This document shows positions 1-6,383 of a DNA stretch of 11,391 nucleotides, in pieces. Source of the stretch: an uncultured Coriobacteriaceae bacterium (lineage in GTDB: Bacteria > Actinomycetota > Coriobacteriia > Coriobacteriales > Atopobiaceae); the NCBI GenBank assembly GCA_900543875.1, contig UQSV01000055.1:1-11391 (forward strand), written 5' to 3'. The notes below the pieces were generated by a model, which had not been told where the DNA came from, did not search any database, and saw nothing but the letters and a program-made list of their open reading frames with translations. A program made the translations under genes and the position numbers. Position 1 is the first letter of the stretch; each line of letters starts with the position of its first letter.

Positions 1-55
1 ATCGGTTTGGCACGTTTGAGGAGCGCGAGACGTGCGCAACCGATGGTGCGTTTGG
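1..55. repeat. Palindromic repeat element, left copy of an exact 55-bp direct repeat
   Basis: These 55 bases are identical, base for base, to 4154-4208 on the other side of the surface-protein gene; the match ends at base 56 (G here, A there). The element is itself an imperfect inverted repeat. The left arm (1-15, cut by the window edge) pairs with the right arm ACGTGCGCAACCGATG (30-45) across a 14-nt loop, with two mismatching positions. The copy begins at the edge, so more units may lie to the left. It probably belongs to a dispersed intergenic palindromic family, but copies elsewhere in the genome cannot be seen from here. Confidence 0.9.
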
Positions 56-104
56 GCGGCGTCTTGCTCGGAAGGGGATCGGTGCGCGCGACCGCATCTA
101 TAAC

Positions 105-120
105 GTTCGCATATGCGAAC
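105..120. promoter_or_regulatory. Perfect 16-bp palindrome, candidate operator upstream of the surface-protein gene
   Basis: GTTCGCATATGCGAAC reads the same on both strands with no spacer or mismatch. It lies 160 bp before the GTG start of the surface-protein gene. A -10-like TATAAC sits directly before it (99-104), which would put the palindrome over the transcription start, a usual place for a repressor site. I see no convincing -35 at the matching distance, so the promoter reading is weak. The palindrome is seen; its operator role is inferred. Confidence 0.4.
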
Positions 121-153
121 AACGGTTGCCGTCCACGGAATTTTAACCCCCCC

Positions 154-184
154 TGTCACTGCCCTCATACAACGGTGCTAGAAC
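154..184 (+). promoter_or_regulatory. Weak alternative promoter candidate for the surface-protein gene
   Basis: TGCTAGAAC (176-184) resembles an extended -10 (TG-n-TAnAAn) about 97 bp before the start codon, and a run of seven C (147-153) lies just upstream of where a -35 would sit. No -35 hexamer close to TTGACA is present at 16-18 bp spacing. I list it only because this is the most A/T-rich part of the leader. Transcript mapping would decide between it and TATAAC at 99-104. Confidence 0.2.
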
Positions 185-260
185 TTAATTGTTACTGGGG
201 CGGTATGACAATCGGTTTCTCCTTCTGTGCCATTGACTGAGCGACTAACTGGCATATCGC

Positions 261-273
261 AAAGGAGAAAGGG
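261..273 (+). promoter_or_regulatory. Ribosome binding site fixing the GTG start at 281
   Basis: AAAGGAG (261-267) followed by AAAGGG (268-273) is the only purine-rich Shine-Dalgarno-like stretch near the gene start. It precedes GTG at 281, which is followed by two Lys codons and a signal peptide. The in-frame GTG at 227 has a pyrimidine-rich stretch in front of it and no such site, so 281 is the preferred start. Spacing from GGAG is about 13 nt, a little long; spacing from AAAGGG is 7 nt. Confidence 0.7.
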
Positions 274-280
274 CTACCCC

Positions 281-3200
281 GTGAAAAAGCCGAGATTACG
301 GCGTGCGTTGGCATACTTTTTAACGGCTTCGCTTGCGATCAACGCAATTCCAGCCTCGGCGGTGGCCGAGCAGATCGAAAGCACCGCGCAGGACGTTCGG
401 GGGGGGGTTGTCGCTGAGCCCGAGCTCAGCGATGCAGCTCCTGTAGAGACGCCCGAGACGCCTGTGGAGACGAACCCTGCAGATGATGCCGAGACGGGCG
501 GCGAGGCTGATGCCAACGCATCGACCAACCAGGCGGAACCTCAGACGCCGCAGGTTCAGTCCCAGGCAGCCTCAGCGGCTCGGTCCGTCGCCGTCAGTGG
601 CTCTACCTATACGGTCGAGACGAACGACGATCTGACCCAGGCGATGACCGCCATTGCCTCTTCCTCAGACAATGAGGCAACGATTGAGCTCAAGGGTGGC
701 GAGACGTTCAAGGTCCCTGCCGCCAACTACCGTGCCACCTTTGGTGCGGAGGGCAAGAGCATTACCGTGACGAGCTCGGGCGACACCCAGGCTACGCTCG
801 ACTTTTATTACACCGGCTACCTTGCCGGCGACTGCACATTTGACAACGTGCACGTGAAGGGCAGCACGCTGTTCTGCAACGGTCATCGCACGGTCTTTAC
901 CACTGCCAGCACGTTTGACTTCTCTATTACGATGTACGCTGGCGCGAATGGTGCCGATGTCGATAGCACCTACCTCGTAATTGCGGGTACTGGTTCCGTT
1001 AACGTTGGCTCCGCTAGCGGCTCTCACAACATCGTGGGTGGTTGCCTTGCCGGCTCGGTTCACGGGGATACCTACCTCGAGGTCTCTGGCAACGTTGCGA
1101 TGTGCGGCGGCAACAAGCTGACACCGGCAAGCGTGCTGGGAGACGGAACGAGCTCGAGCACCGCTACCAGCTATGTTTCCGTCGACGGCAACGCCAAGCT
1201 TGTCTATGACAACGGTGGTACCGGCACCCCGGCAATTGACGGAACGAGCGGCTGCGAAATCAAAGGCGACCTCACCATTGAGGCGCGTGCCGGTCGATGC
1301 AACGGTATCAGCGCCCAGCGCGAGTACGTCGACAAGTCCGTCGTTGACGGCAGCGCCCACATCATCGCGGGTTCGCCGGACTACGAGAATACCGACCGCG
1401 TGCTCAGGATTAATGCCAACTGGGGAATCTTTGGTGCCGGCGACATGATGTCTAACTTTGAGAGCGGCCAGTACCAGGTTGGCGGCAGCGTGACTGTCGA
1501 TGCCTACGAGAACGTTTGGGGCTGGGATCGCGGCGCCGATCCAACGCGTAGCGACACTCCTGAGATTTACGGTTCCAAGCATGGAGACGTCAAGGGTAGC
1601 GTGACGGTCAACGTCCATGGCGGCCATGTGGGCAACATCTATGGCGCTGACGATACGGCCGTTACCGGTGCCGTTACCATGACGCTGACCGATGTTGACC
1701 TGAGGGACAGCTACTACGGCGGGGACTACGACCAGGCGGGCATCTTTGGCCTCTATACCGAGGTGGGCGACCCCTCTGCCGGCTCCCTCTCGATTACGGT
1801 AAATGGTGGCGACTGGGCGCTGCTGTTTGGTACCGACGAGGCCGCGGCGCCCGCCAACTCGACCATTACGGTGACGGGTAAACCCAACATCCGCCTTGGT
1901 GTCTCTGGCGTGCAGGCAAGCAAGTTGCCCGACCACGGCGTCATGCCCACGGTTATCTTCGACGGGGCTGAGGCAACCGCACCCTTTGTGCAGGAGTGCG
2001 AGAGCGTAAACCTTGTGAACGGCTCGGGCGTGACGCTTGAGGATCACGACTGGATTCGTGGCGTCAACATCGAGCAGGGGAGCACGCTCACCACAACCGA
2101 TGACAACCACATGTACGTTTATGGCGACGCAACCATCAATGGAACGTGGAACCAGGAGTACGCTGCGGCTCAGAACTACTATGACCTGTGGGTACAGGGC
2201 AGCACTTCCATTGGCGAGCAAGGTCTACTCGTGAGCAGGGGCACGGCGACGTTCAAGGGCAACGTTTCCAACACGGGTACGATGGCGCTTATGAACCCGA
2301 CAAGCATCGGCAGCGACTACGAGGGCAAGAACGCCGAACTACGTCTTCCTGCGGTGACCGACAACTACGACGGTACCGATGACGGCGGTGACATCCCGCT
2401 GTACATCGCGGGAGCTTCGACTGGCAAGAGCACGGTCTACACCACGGCGACCGACAACTACCAGACGCTTGTCGAGCCCGAGGTTGGGCAGAACTACATC
2501 CTCTCGGCTGCGCTTGATGGCGATGCGCCTGCGCAGGGCGTGTTTGAGTTGGGCAACGACGACGCAATTTGCGACGGCCTCTATCTCAAGCGCGTTGCGG
2601 ACGCCGACCCCACCGACCACGATTCCTATCACATGTGGCAGATTGCAAAGGGCGACGTCGACGCTATCTCGGCCACGGTGGCCCCGATGAACCTCACGGT
2701 CTACACGGGCGGCGAGGGCTACAAGGGCGTCATTGGCGATGATGGGCAGTTCGTGAGCAACGACTTCCCCGAGATGGGCTTCTACTTTGTGCTGCCCCAG
2801 AGCATTAACGACCTTCTTGGTAGCACGGGCGATGATGCCGTGAACCTTGCCGACAAGGTGACGCTTAGCTACAACGACCCAAGTACGGGAACCACGCGTA
2901 GCTGGGCGCTTGAGCTCTACGGTAACGAGGACCAGAGCCATGTGACCATGAATGGCCGCAAGGTCTACATCTACAAGATTTTGCCCAGCGACATCGATGG
3001 CACCAGCGAGACCATTCCGTTCCGCGTGCAGTTTGAGGACGAGAATGGCAACATCATGGACAACTCTGACTTCGTTGCTTCGGTCACTGACCAGTTCCGT
3101 CAGTTCAAGGCGAGCGTATACCCGGGCAGCCTCGACGTGAGCAAACTGCGCATCACTGCAACTGTCGATGGCAGGACTATCTCCCGCCCGGTAAAGCTTG

Positions 3201-4003
3201 GCTCGAGCACCCTCACGATCCGTGCCAACACCGACGAGGTCTATGCGGACATCGCCAATGGCGAGCCCACCGCTGCCGAGGGCGATGGCTTCCTCGCGGG
3301 CACGGCTCAGGATGGAACCGAGTATTTCGTCAATGACTCTGGCATCAGCGCCGAGCCCGAGGGCGTGAAGCTCATGGTCGATGAGAGCCTGGATGACTCT
3401 GCGCTCAAGAGCTATCTCGACGAGAAGATGAATCCCGACGGGAAGTACGCCTACGAGTTCAAGTACCTCGACCTCGTCGACACGGCCAACGGCAATGCCT
3501 ACGTGACCATGGGCGAGGGCCAGAAGATGAACGTCTACTGGCCAGTTCCGGATGATGCCGACCCCAACTCGAGCTTTAGGATTGTGCACTTCAAGGGCCT
3601 CGACCGCGACACCGATGACGACCCGACAGCATTCATCGAGAACAACCCACCCGAGCTCATCGACGCGGAGAAGGTTGAGATTGGCGGCAAGGAATACGTG
3701 AAGTTTGCGGTGGATTCCTTCTCGCCCTTTGCGCTGATGTACCAGAAGAAGGGCACGGTCAACCAGGGTGGTGAGTCTGGCGGGGAGAAGCCGGGTGCCA
3801 ATCCCGGCACCATCTCTGGTTCGCCTGTCAGCGATGCCGAGAAGCCCGCTCCTGCTTCGGCCTCGGCTGATGACAAGAAGAGCGCCACGAGCGAGCTGCC
3901 GCAAACGGGTGATTCCTCGTCGCTGATGCTTCCCGCTATGATTGGCACAGTTGGTGCGTCCATCGCTCTTCTCGGCGTGATCGAGAGGCGACGCTGCAGC
4001 TAA
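281..4003 (+). CDS. Large sortase-anchored surface protein (LPQTG), predicted beta-helix adhesin-like
   Basis: The gene encodes 1240 residues. A Sec signal peptide begins MKKPRLRRALAYF, has a hydrophobic core, and likely ends at a PASA-VA site near residue 30. An acidic Pro/Glu/Thr-rich linker follows (about 30-105). Residues about 110-620 are Gly/Thr/Val/Asn-rich with recurring beta-strand patterns such as GSVTVNVHGG and SITVNGGDW, as in right-handed parallel beta-helices of the pectate-lyase fold. More globular domains follow (about 620-1155), ending in FSPFALMY, a phrase common just before the stalk of such anchored proteins. A Gly/Pro/Ser/Ala stalk leads to LPQTG (1206-1210), a hydrophobic segment and ERRRCS, a complete sortase signal. 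Eight cysteines lie between about 185 and 763, unusual for this class. A nine-G tract (399-407) sits just after the signal peptide. Ligand and precise family are not recognised; adhesin is inference, surface anchoring is well supported. It stands alone, convergent with the kinase operon. Confidence 0.9.
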   Translation: MKKPRLRRALAYFLTASLAINAIPASAVAEQIESTAQDVRGGVVAEPELSDAAPVETPETPVETNPADDAETGGEADANASTNQAEPQTPQVQSQAASAARSVAVSGSTYTVETNDDLTQAMTAIASSSDNEATIELKGGETFKVPAANYRATFGAEGKSITVTSSGDTQATLDFYYTGYLAGDCTFDNVHVKGSTLFCNGHRTVFTTASTFDFSITMYAGANGADVDSTYLVIAGTGSVNVGSASGSHNIVGGCLAGSVHGDTYLEVSGNVAMCGGNKLTPASVLGDGTSSSTATSYVSVDGNAKLVYDNGGTGTPAIDGTSGCEIKGDLTIEARAGRCNGISAQREYVDKSVVDGSAHIIAGSPDYENTDRVLRINANWGIFGAGDMMSNFESGQYQVGGSVTVDAYENVWGWDRGADPTRSDTPEIYGSKHGDVKGSVTVNVHGGHVGNIYGADDTAVTGAVTMTLTDVDLRDSYYGGDYDQAGIFGLYTEVGDPSAGSLSITVNGGDWALLFGTDEAAAPANSTITVTGKPNIRLGVSGVQASKLPDHGVMPTVIFDGAEATAPFVQECESVNLVNGSGVTLEDHDWIRGVNIEQGSTLTTTDDNHMYVYGDATINGTWNQEYAAAQNYYDLWVQGSTSIGEQGLLVSRGTATFKGNVSNTGTMALMNPTSIGSDYEGKNAELRLPAVTDNYDGTDDGGDIPLYIAGASTGKSTVYTTATDNYQTLVEPEVGQNYILSAALDGDAPAQGVFELGNDDAICDGLYLKRVADADPTDHDSYHMWQIAKGDVDAISATVAPMNLTVYTGGEGYKGVIGDDGQFVSNDFPEMGFYFVLPQSINDLLGSTGDDAVNLADKVTLSYNDPSTGTTRSWALELYGNEDQSHVTMNGRKVYIYKILPSDIDGTSETIPFRVQFEDENGNIMDNSDFVASVTDQFRQFKASVYPGSLDVSKLRITATVDGRTISRPVKLGSSTLTIRANTDEVYADIANGEPTAAEGDGFLAGTAQDGTEYFVNDSGISAEPEGVKLMVDESLDDSALKSYLDEKMNPDGKYAYEFKYLDLVDTANGNAYVTMGEGQKMNVYWPVPDDADPNSSFRIVHFKGLDRDTDDDPTAFIENNPPELIDAEKVEIGGKEYVKFAVDSFSPFALMYQKKGTVNQGGESGGEKPGANPGTISGSPVSDAEKPAPASASADDKKSATSELPQTGDSSSLMLPAMIGTVGASIALLGVIERRRCS
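399..407 (+). repeat. Nine-G homopolymer inside the start of the surface-protein gene
   Basis: Nine consecutive G form codons 40-42 (Arg-Gly-Gly) and the first base of Val43, right after the signal peptide. In the sequence given the frame is open. Losing one G brings TAG (444-446) into frame after about 54 codons; gaining one brings TGA (415-417) into frame after about 45. Long G tracts at this position are the classical layout of slipped-strand phase-variable surface genes. The tract and its frame effects are seen; switching is inferred. Confidence 0.6.
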
Positions 4004-4026
4004 CGCGAGCTGCATAGCGGACGCGT

Positions 4027-4060
4027 GAGGCCCTCGGTTCGGATGCGAGCCGAGGGCCTC
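4027..4060 (+). terminator. Intrinsic terminator of the surface-protein gene
   Basis: A perfect 11-bp stem, GAGGCCCTCGG with CCGAGGGCCTC, is extended inward by four more pairs (one G-U) to a four-base loop GATG. It starts 24 nt after the stop codon and is followed by GTTATGTT, a modest T-rich stretch. The very stable GC stem supports termination on the + strand; the weak T tract is the reason for less than full confidence. Confidence 0.75.
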
Positions 4061-4080
4061 GTTATGTTGCGACGGCGCCC

Positions 4081-4126
4081 CATCGGTTGCGCACGTTTGA
4101 GAGCCGTTGGACGTGCATAATCGATG
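4081..4126. repeat. Palindromic repeat element, unit 1 of the intergenic array
   Basis: The left arm CATCGGTTGCGCACGT (4081-4096) and right arm ACGTGCATAATCGATG (4111-4126) are inverted copies with three mismatches, separated by a 14-nt loop that begins TTGAG as in the other full units. It could fold into a hairpin in DNA or RNA on either strand. It is diverged from unit 2, so it is an older or independently evolved copy. Confidence 0.85.
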
Positions 4127-4152
4127 GGACGTTGGAGGCGGGCGCTTCTCGC

Positions 4153-4208
4153 CATCGGTTTGGCACGTTTGAGGAGCGCGAGACGTGCGCAACCGATGGT
4201 GCGTTTGG
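4153..4208. repeat. Palindromic repeat element, unit 2, right copy of the exact 55-bp direct repeat
   Basis: Bases 4154-4208 are identical to 1-55. The left arm CATCGGTTTGGCACGT (4153-4168) pairs with the right arm ACGTGCGCAACCGATG (4183-4198) at 14 of 16 positions across a 14-nt loop. This unit matches the copy 4.15 kb away better than it matches its immediate neighbours, which argues for recent duplication or exchange rather than slow local divergence. Confidence 0.92.
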
Positions 4209-4218
4209 ACAACGCGTG

Positions 4219-4243
4219 ACATGCATAACCGATGGGGCGTTTG
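4219..4243. repeat. Partial palindromic element (right arm only), unit 3
   Basis: ACATGCATAACCGATG (4219-4234) matches the right arm of unit 2 at 13 of 16 positions and is followed by GGGGCGTTTG, like the GGTGCGTTTG after unit 2. It sits exactly 36 nt further on. No left arm precedes it, so it is a half unit. Confidence 0.7.
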
Positions 4244-4293
4244 CGGCCGGTGACACCGCGCTTCCCGCTGCCGATACGTTGCGCACATAAGAA

Positions 4294-4325
4294 GCGAGGC
4301 CACCCTCGGGGGAGGATGGTCTCGC
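4294..4325 (-). terminator. Intrinsic terminator of the kinase/cell-wall operon
   Basis: On the - strand a 14-position stem (GCGAGACCATCCTC with GAGGGTGGCCTCGC, one A-C mismatch and one G-U pair) with a CCCC loop is followed by TTCTTAT. It begins 27 nt past the TAG stop of the kinase gene. Its position and T-rich tail fit a terminator for the whole leftward operon. Confidence 0.8.
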
Positions 4326-4351
4326 AGTTGGCTTGCCTATGCGTCGAGCTG

Positions 4352-6205
4352 CTAGTGGTTCGACTGGGTGGACGCGTCGGAGCCGCCGGCCTCGGAGTCG
4401 CCCGTGGAGCTCGAGTCACCGGAGGAGGTGGAGCCGTTGCCTCCCATGGTACCCGAGTTGTTGCCGCCCGTGCTCGTGTTGGAGCTGGGCTTGGGACCCT
4501 TGGAAATCACAAGCGTGATCTGCGTGTCCTTGCTCTGGCTGCCCGTGGGGCTCTGGCTGATGACGCAGTCCTTCTCGACGGAATCGCTGTACTCGCGGTC
4601 GACCTTCACGTTGGTGAAGCCGGCGCTCGTGAGCTCGCTCTGGACCGTTAGGTAGTACTCGCCCGCGTGGTTGCCCGCATCGGCCTTGCCAACGCCCGTG
4701 GAGAGGTGATACGTGATCGTGTCGCCCTCCTTGGCGTCGCTGCCGGCGGCCTGGTCCTGGCTCGCGACCTTGCCGTTCTCGACCTCGGACGACTCTACGG
4801 ACTCGCCCACGGCGCCCTTGAGGTTGAGCTTGGCCAGCGCCGCCTCGGCCTCGGACGGCGTCTTGTTCTTGAGGTCGGGCACGGTGACGGTGGCCGCGGG
4901 TTTCTTGCCCTTGGAGAACACGAGCGTGACCTTGGTGCCCTTGCTGCACTGCGTATCACGCGCGGGGTCCTGGCTAATGAGCTTCCCCTCGTCGATGTCG
5001 TCGTTGTACTGCTCGGACGTGCTCACGATGTAGAAGCCGTCGCCAGCCTCGGCGAGCTTGGCCGTGGCTTCGTCCTTTGTCATGCCCTCGAGGTTGGGCA
5101 TAGCCTTGGTGGCCGAGCCGTTGCCCATGATGGCCATGGCGCCGCCCGCGATAAGCGCGATGGCAATGATGACGCCAATGACGATGGCGGCAACCTTGCC
5201 CTTGCCACCCTTCTTCTCCTCGGGCACTTGGACGCCACCCTGCGTGGAGCCGGAGGCCGGGATGCGACCGGTGGCCGTGGGGGTCACGGCGGCGCGGGGC
5301 ATGGCCTGCGTGCGGCCGCCGGGCGTGCGGTTGAGCTGGGAGGTGGGCGCCGCGGTGATGAGCGAGGTGGCCTCGCCCAGGTTCACGATGCGGCCCGCGA
5401 GGTAGTCGTTGAGGACGCGGCGCAGCTCGTCGGCCGTCTGGAAGCGCTCGGCCGGGTTCTTGCGCATGCACTTGAGGATGATGCCCTCGAGTGTGGCATC
5501 GATGTTGGGATTGATCTGGCTGGGTGGCACCGGCTGCTCGTTGACCTGCTTGAGCGCCACCGAGATGGCGTCGTCGCCGTCGAACGGCACGCGACCGGTG
5601 GCGGCCTCGTACATCACGATGCCCAGGGAGTAGAGGTCAGACTGCGGACCAAGCTCCTTGCCCTGCGTCTGTTCGGGCGAGACGTAGTGGGCGGTGCCCA
5701 GCACCGAGTTGTCGGCCGTGAGGTGGCTGTTCTTGGCGCGGGCGATGCCAAAGTCCATCACCTTGATGTTGCCGTCGGGCTGCACCATGATGTTCTGCGG
5801 CTTGATGTCGCGGTGGATGATGTCGTGCCCGTGCGCCACGGAGAGTGCCTGGCAGATTTGCGAGCCAATCTGGGCCACCTTGCGGCAGTCGAGTGCACCA
5901 TGGCGCTTGATGCCGGTCTTGAGGTCGGTGCCGCGCAGGTACTCCATCACGATGTAGTACGTGTCGCCGTCCTTGCCCCAGTCGTAGACGCCCACGATGT
6001 AGGGGCTCTGGAGTGCGGCGGCCGCCTGGGCCTCCTGCTTGAAGCGAGCCGCGAACGACAGGTCGGCCGCATACTGCGGCAGCATCGTCTTGATGGCGAC
6101 CGTCCTGCCGAGCACCTCGTCCAGGCCACGGTAGACGGTGGCCATGCCACCGATGCCAATCTTGTCCTGGACGGTGTAGCGTCCGCCGAGAACCCTATCT
6201 GCCAT
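4352..6205 (-). CDS. pknB: PASTA-domain transmembrane Ser/Thr protein kinase
   Basis: A membrane eukaryotic-type kinase of 617 residues. The kinase domain (about 10-270) shows the Gly loop GIGGMATVY (17-25), VAIK with catalytic Lys39, HRDIKPQN (131-138, catalytic Asp133), DFG (151-153), an activation loop SVLGTAHYVSPEQ with threonines, and the usual C-lobe. A juxtamembrane linker (about 275-335) and one transmembrane helix (about 338-360) lead to three extracellular PASTA domains (about 368-433, 440-504, 512-570; the third diverged). A Ser/Gly/Asn/Thr-rich tail of about 45 residues ends the protein. PASTA kinases sense muropeptides and lipid II and control wall growth and division. Start: ATG at 6205 is preceded by GGGAG six bases upstream; an upstream TTG at 6253 lacks a site. 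It is last in the operon, after the SEDS-PBP gene. No second kinase (PknA) is present in the window. Confidence 0.96.
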   Translation of the reverse strand: MADRVLGGRYTVQDKIGIGGMATVYRGLDEVLGRTVAIKTMLPQYAADLSFAARFKQEAQAAAALQSPYIVGVYDWGKDGDTYYIVMEYLRGTDLKTGIKRHGALDCRKVAQIGSQICQALSVAHGHDIIHRDIKPQNIMVQPDGNIKVMDFGIARAKNSHLTADNSVLGTAHYVSPEQTQGKELGPQSDLYSLGIVMYEAATGRVPFDGDDAISVALKQVNEQPVPPSQINPNIDATLEGIILKCMRKNPAERFQTADELRRVLNDYLAGRIVNLGEATSLITAAPTSQLNRTPGGRTQAMPRAAVTPTATGRIPASGSTQGGVQVPEEKKGGKGKVAAIVIGVIIAIALIAGGAMAIMGNGSATKAMPNLEGMTKDEATAKLAEAGDGFYIVSTSEQYNDDIDEGKLISQDPARDTQCSKGTKVTLVFSKGKKPAATVTVPDLKNKTPSEAEAALAKLNLKGAVGESVESSEVENGKVASQDQAAGSDAKEGDTITYHLSTGVGKADAGNHAGEYYLTVQSELTSAGFTNVKVDREYSDSVEKDCVISQSPTGSQSKDTQITLVISKGPKPSSNTSTGGNNSGTMGGNGSTSSGDSSSTGDSEAGGSDASTQSNH

Positions 6206-6383
6206 GCTCTGCTCCCATCGAGTACTCGCGCCCGCTGGCGCGCCATTGTTCAATCATCGCATCAAATGCCTGTCGCGGGGCCGTCAGTTTGTGCCTCCGC
6301 GGAGTTCGTGTTCGTCGTGAGGCCACGGCCGCGAGGCCGGCTTCAGGACAGGCGGGTGTAACCCGCGAATCTCGTGCCGTCAT
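6195..6383 (-). CDS. Possible 62-residue small protein between the SEDS-PBP fusion and pknB
   Basis: The otherwise gene-free gap of 177 nt upstream of pknB is spanned by one open frame. Its ATG overlaps the stop of the preceding gene (TGATG) and its TAG lies 11 nt inside pknB. The product would be basic and Arg-rich, with a C-terminal stretch AFDAMIEQWRASGREYSMG that looks protein-like and no signal peptide or membrane helix. Against it, about 58 percent of its codons end in G or C, clearly fewer than in the operon genes, CGA is frequent, and I recognise no family. It may be a real coupled small protein or an untranslated spacer that happens to be open. Confidence 0.3.
   Translation of the reverse strand: MTARDSRVTPACPEAGLAAVASRRTRTPRRHKLTAPRQAFDAMIEQWRASGREYSMGAEHGR
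6212..6216 (-). promoter_or_regulatory. Ribosome binding site deciding the pknB start
   Basis: GGGAG on the - strand ends six bases before ATG at 6205. It supports starting the kinase at MADRVLGGRY, which places the Gly loop at the usual distance from the N terminus. The in-frame TTG at 6253 would add 16 residues and has no such site. Confidence 0.75.

Larger units (their letters stand above)
4081..4250. repeat. Intergenic palindromic array in a 36-nt register
   Basis: The hexamer CGTTTG (once CGTTGG) starts at 4094, 4130, 4166, 4202 and 4238, always exactly 36 nt apart. CATCGG starts at 4081 and 4153 (72 apart), and CGATGG at 4122, 4194 and 4230 (72 and 36 apart). The order is left arm, right arm, left arm, right arm, extra right arm. 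The array fills most of the gap between the convergent terminators at 4027-4060 and 4294-4325. A decayed left-arm-like stretch (CGTTGCGCACAT, 4277-4288) follows out of register. Apart from this array and the two terminators I see nothing else in 4004-4351. Confidence 0.85.

Noticed and set aside
105..120. LexA/SOS box
   Set aside because: The Gram-positive box is GAAC-N4-GTTC; here the half-sites are GTTC-N8-GAAC, the opposite orientation.
3..146. Open + strand frame running in from the left edge to TAA at 144-146
   Set aside because: Its first part is the palindromic repeat in frame and the rest shows no recognisable domain. It could be the end of a gene to the left but nothing here supports that.
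227..280. Earlier GTG start (227) for the surface protein
   Set aside because: No ribosome site precedes it, and the added 18 residues would bury the signal peptide. GTG at 281 has a purine-rich site and a normal signal peptide.
4081..4250. CRISPR array
   Set aside because: The 36-nt period leaves no room for repeat plus spacer, the units are diverged palindromes, and no cas gene is present.
665..4303. Long open frames on the - strand opposite the surface-protein gene
   Set aside because: They mirror the high-GC codon structure of the real gene, lack ribosome sites and read as low-complexity peptides; the + strand has a complete signal peptide and sortase signal.
6352..6366. Small perfect hairpin GCGGGT-gta-ACCCGC upstream of pknB as a terminator
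   Set aside because: The stem is only 6 bp and has no T tract on either side, so termination before pknB is not supported.
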